DNA from: a bacterium
GTDB lineage: Bacteria; Vulcanimicrobiota; Xenobia; Xenobiales; Xenobiaceae
Direction: 5' to 3'
DNA length: 33,557 bases
Assembly: GCA_022839105.1 (NCBI GenBank)
Contig: JALHDH010000041.1
Span: 1 to 33,557, forward strand
Shown: in pieces, positions 31,831-33,557 of the stretch
How positions within the stretch are numbered: position 1 is the first letter of the stretch
Layout of the letters: each line of letters starts with the position of its first letter
The notes under the pieces: generated by a model
Databases searched by the model: none
What the model saw: only the letters and a program-made list of their open reading frames with translations
What the model was told of the DNA's origin: nothing
Made by a program: the position numbers and the translations under genes

Positions 31831-33054
31831 ATGCCCTGGCCCCCTGTCCAACCGACCTCAAGGCGCCCGCGCGCCCTTCCTGGAATCCTTGTGCTCCTGT
31901 TCCTGGCCCTGCTGATCCCGGCGGCAGTGCATTCGGCCCCGCTGACCTCGGTCTTCGTCAACGGCGTCCGGATCGACACCTACCCCGAGATCCGCAATGG
32001 AGTCTCCTATCTCCCGATCCACGCCATGGCGCGCGCCCTCCAGGTCGAGATCTCCTGGGACTCCAGGATCAACCTGGTGAAGGTCAATGGGGAGGCGGTG
32101 GAGGCCACCGCCTACAACCTGGATGGCAAGGTCTACCTGCCCATCGAGTCCTTCGTCAGCGCCCTCGGAGGGGCTGTCACCTACGACGGCCGCGAGAACG
32201 CGGTCCGGGTCACCACCGGGGGGCTTTCGAATCTTGCCGCCCGGACCTCCGGCACGGCCCCGGTGACGACGAGCCCCCCGGCTCCGAAGGCCACGCCCTC
32301 CCCCACCGCTTCCCCCCGACCTCGCGCCACGGTGGCCCTTCCGACCACTCCGAGGACTCCCACGGTCGTGATCCCCTCGACGGTCTCGGCCTACACCCCC
32401 CCGGCCACCACGGCCACCCCCCCAACCACAACCACCTCTCCCTCCTATGCCCCCGCCTCCAGCCCGGCCTACGGCAGCTCTGGCGGCTACACGAGCAACA
32501 CCACCGCTGCGGGCTATCCGGCTCCTTACGCACCCAACCCGCAGGTTCCCAGCGCCCAGCCCCGCCCCACCGACGCGCCTCCCTATCTGTCGGACAACCT
32601 CCAGACCGGTCCCGCCATGCGCACGACCGGTGGCCCCCAGGACAACGTGCCCTTCTCGCCGATGCCGGCCAACGCCCAGCGACCGGGGGATGGGATCTAC
32701 GTGCCCCGTTCGGCCCAGAACTCGGTCTTCCAGGTGACCGTCACCAACCTCGAGAACGTGACGGTCATCAAGGACTTCTACAGGCCTCGCACGGGCTACA
32801 AGTTCGTGGTGGTCTACCTCTCCCAACAGAACATCTCCGAACAGGTCCAGATCTACACGGGACGCTTCTCGTTGCTGGATCAGAAGAACGCCTCCTACGA
32901 CTACATCGAAGGCCTGAGCAACTTCTGGCTGGTGATCCTGCGCCCCTTCGGCATCAACTTCGGCTACCTGGTCTTCGAAGTCCCGACCGATGCCAAGCCG
33001 ATCAGCCTTGTCCTGCACGCGCTGAACCAGGCTCCCTTGACCCTGAACCTGTAG
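31831..33054 (+). CDS. Exported copper-amine-oxidase-like stalk-domain protein with C-terminal DUF4352-like domain
   Basis: The 407-residue protein starts at ATG 31831 with AAAAGGAGG at 31814-31822. A signal peptide is clear (about residues 12-36, ending VHSAP). Residues about 38-128 match the copper amine oxidase N-terminal-like stalk domain, a small wall or envelope module without catalytic function (VFVNGVRIDTYPEIRNGVSY, LPIHAMARAL, KVYLPIESFVSALGG). A linker of about 150 residues rich in P, T, S and A follows. The C-terminal 110 residues form a beta-rich domain resembling DUF4352/telokin-like folds (SVFQVTVTNLENVTVIKDFY, then YKFVVVYLSQQN). An envelope or extracellular role is likely, but no function is known. 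In-frame sequence upstream to 31696 is not needed. Confidence 0.85.
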   Translation: MPWPPVQPTSRRPRALPGILVLLFLALLIPAAVHSAPLTSVFVNGVRIDTYPEIRNGVSYLPIHAMARALQVEISWDSRINLVKVNGEAVEATAYNLDGKVYLPIESFVSALGGAVTYDGRENAVRVTTGGLSNLAARTSGTAPVTTSPPAPKATPSPTASPRPRATVALPTTPRTPTVVIPSTVSAYTPPATTATPPTTTTSPSYAPASSPAYGSSGGYTSNTTAAGYPAPYAPNPQVPSAQPRPTDAPPYLSDNLQTGPAMRTTGGPQDNVPFSPMPANAQRPGDGIYVPRSAQNSVFQVTVTNLENVTVIKDFYRPRTGYKFVVVYLSQQNISEQVQIYTGRFSLLDQKNASYDYIEGLSNFWLVILRPFGINFGYLVFEVPTDAKPISLVLHALNQAPLTLNL

Positions 33055-33107
33055 AATCTCCCGGTTTCCGGCGAGACGTTCTCCGGGGAGGGGCATAGAC
33101 CGGTCCA

Positions 33108-33127
33108 GCCTTCCGAAAGATGAAGGC
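33108..33127 (+). other. Short stem-loop between the stalk-domain gene and the ABC binding-protein gene
   Basis: GCCTTC/GAAGGC with an 8-nt loop lies in the 100-bp gap between two plus-strand genes. There is no following T run; the downstream ribosome site (GAAGGAG, 33141-33147) is outside the stem. It could be a weak terminator or leader structure. Confidence 0.25.
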
Positions 33128-33154
33128 CGGAACCAAGGATGAAGGAGTGACACT

Positions 33155-33557
33155 ATGGTGCCCAAGGTGCGCCTTGCGACGGCGATGGCCCTGGCCCTCG
33201 TCCTGACCGCGCTGACGCTGGTCTGGGGATCGGGTCGAAGCGAAGCCAAGAGCCCGGTCGAGATCGAATTCTGGCACGCCATGAGCCGAAGCCGGGGGGA
33301 GCTCCTCGAGAGCCTGGTGCAGAGGTTCAACCGCGCGAACCCGGACGTGGTCGTCAAATCTCGCTTCGTTGGCTCCGCCAACCCTCGCCTGGGAAACGAC
33401 TACAACGCCCTGTATGGAAAGATCCTCGAGCACCTGGCCCGGGGAACCCCGCCGGACATCTCCCAGGTGTATGAGAACTGGACCACCCAGTTGGTGGAGA
33501 TCAATGCCCTGACGCCGATGGATCAGTTCCTGTCGGGTCCGGATGGGATGAGCCAGA
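33155..33557 (+). CDS. ABC transporter sugar-binding protein (family 1), 3' end beyond the window
   Basis: Only the first 134 codons are in the window. ATG at 33155 has GAAGGAG eight bases upstream. A signal peptide covers about residues 1-31 (LATAMALALVLTALTLVWGS). The mature start, VEIEFWHAMSRSRGELLESL, then VQRFNRANPDVVV, YGKILEHLARGTPPDISQVY and ALTPMDQFL, is the classical N-terminal lobe of UgpB/MalE-like solute-binding proteins, which deliver sugars or glycerol-3-phosphate-type ligands to an ABC importer. The substrate cannot be inferred. The permease genes, if present, would be expected downstream of the window. Confidence 0.9.
   Translation, partial: MVPKVRLATAMALALVLTALTLVWGSGRSEAKSPVEIEFWHAMSRSRGELLESLVQRFNRANPDVVVKSRFVGSANPRLGNDYNALYGKILEHLARGTPPDISQVYENWTTQLVEINALTPMDQFLSGPDGMSQ

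Noticed and set aside
30534..33098. Long plus-strand open frame (854 codons) across the divergent intergenic region
   Set aside because: It runs antisense to the TPR gene, through the repeat element, then out of frame over the stalk-domain gene; it reflects lack of stops in GC-rich DNA.
1..33557. CRISPR arrays, tRNA, rRNA, prophage or integrase genes
   Set aside because: No regularly spaced repeats, no cloverleaf-like sequence and no recombinase or phage structural proteins were seen on reading both strands.

Overview
The window is a piece of bacterial chromosome with GC content of roughly two thirds, judged by eye. Genes are tightly packed, start/stop overlaps (ATGA, TGATG, TTGA) are frequent, and GTG and TTG starts are common. 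The content is mostly housekeeping: acetyl-CoA carboxylase, pyruvate kinase, the glycine cleavage system, riboflavin kinase/FAD synthetase, cobamide nucleotide-loop assembly and a tRNA-modifying enzyme. No phage, plasmid, rRNA, tRNA or CRISPR was seen. The split GcvPA/GcvPB enzyme, a CbiR-type gene, very large TPR proteins and a tandem Roadblock protein would fit a high-GC uncultured lineage, but the sequence alone does not fix a phylum.

Layout. Positions 94-5878 hold a minus-strand run: a small unknown gene, mtaB, then accD-accA-pyk (overlapping) and an ftsB/divIC-like gene ending in a rho-independent terminator. Positions 6191-9318 hold a minus-strand cobamide operon, cobT-cbiR-cobU-cobS, all with overlapping ends; the cbiR copy has lost an internal segment and its reading frame. 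Positions 9512-15707 hold a plus-strand run: a TPR/zinc-ribbon protein, a phosphodiester glycosidase-like gene split by an in-frame TGA, a thioredoxin-like lipoprotein, an O-methyltransferase-like protein, an NCS2 purine permease and an unknown exported protein.

Positions 15704-31223 are one long minus-strand run. Read in transcription order it contains a giant TPR protein, a Roadblock/LC7 protein, a NarX/DegS-type histidine kinase and a LuxR/NarL-type response regulator, which together form a possible signalling module. These are followed by a SPOR-domain protein, ribF, gcvT, gcvH, gcvPA, gcvPB and a LipM-type octanoyltransferase that can supply the lipoyl precursor to GcvH. After a 607-bp divergent intergenic region come two plus-strand genes: a copper-amine-oxidase-like stalk-domain protein and a sugar ABC transporter binding protein cut off by the window end.

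The most unusual items are: a 214-bp element with imperfect terminal inverted repeats and internal hairpins at 31433-31646, with a 53-bp partial copy in front of mtaB; the TPR-Roadblock-kinase-regulator cluster; the damaged cbiR inside an otherwise intact operon; and the in-frame TGA in the glycosidase-like gene.
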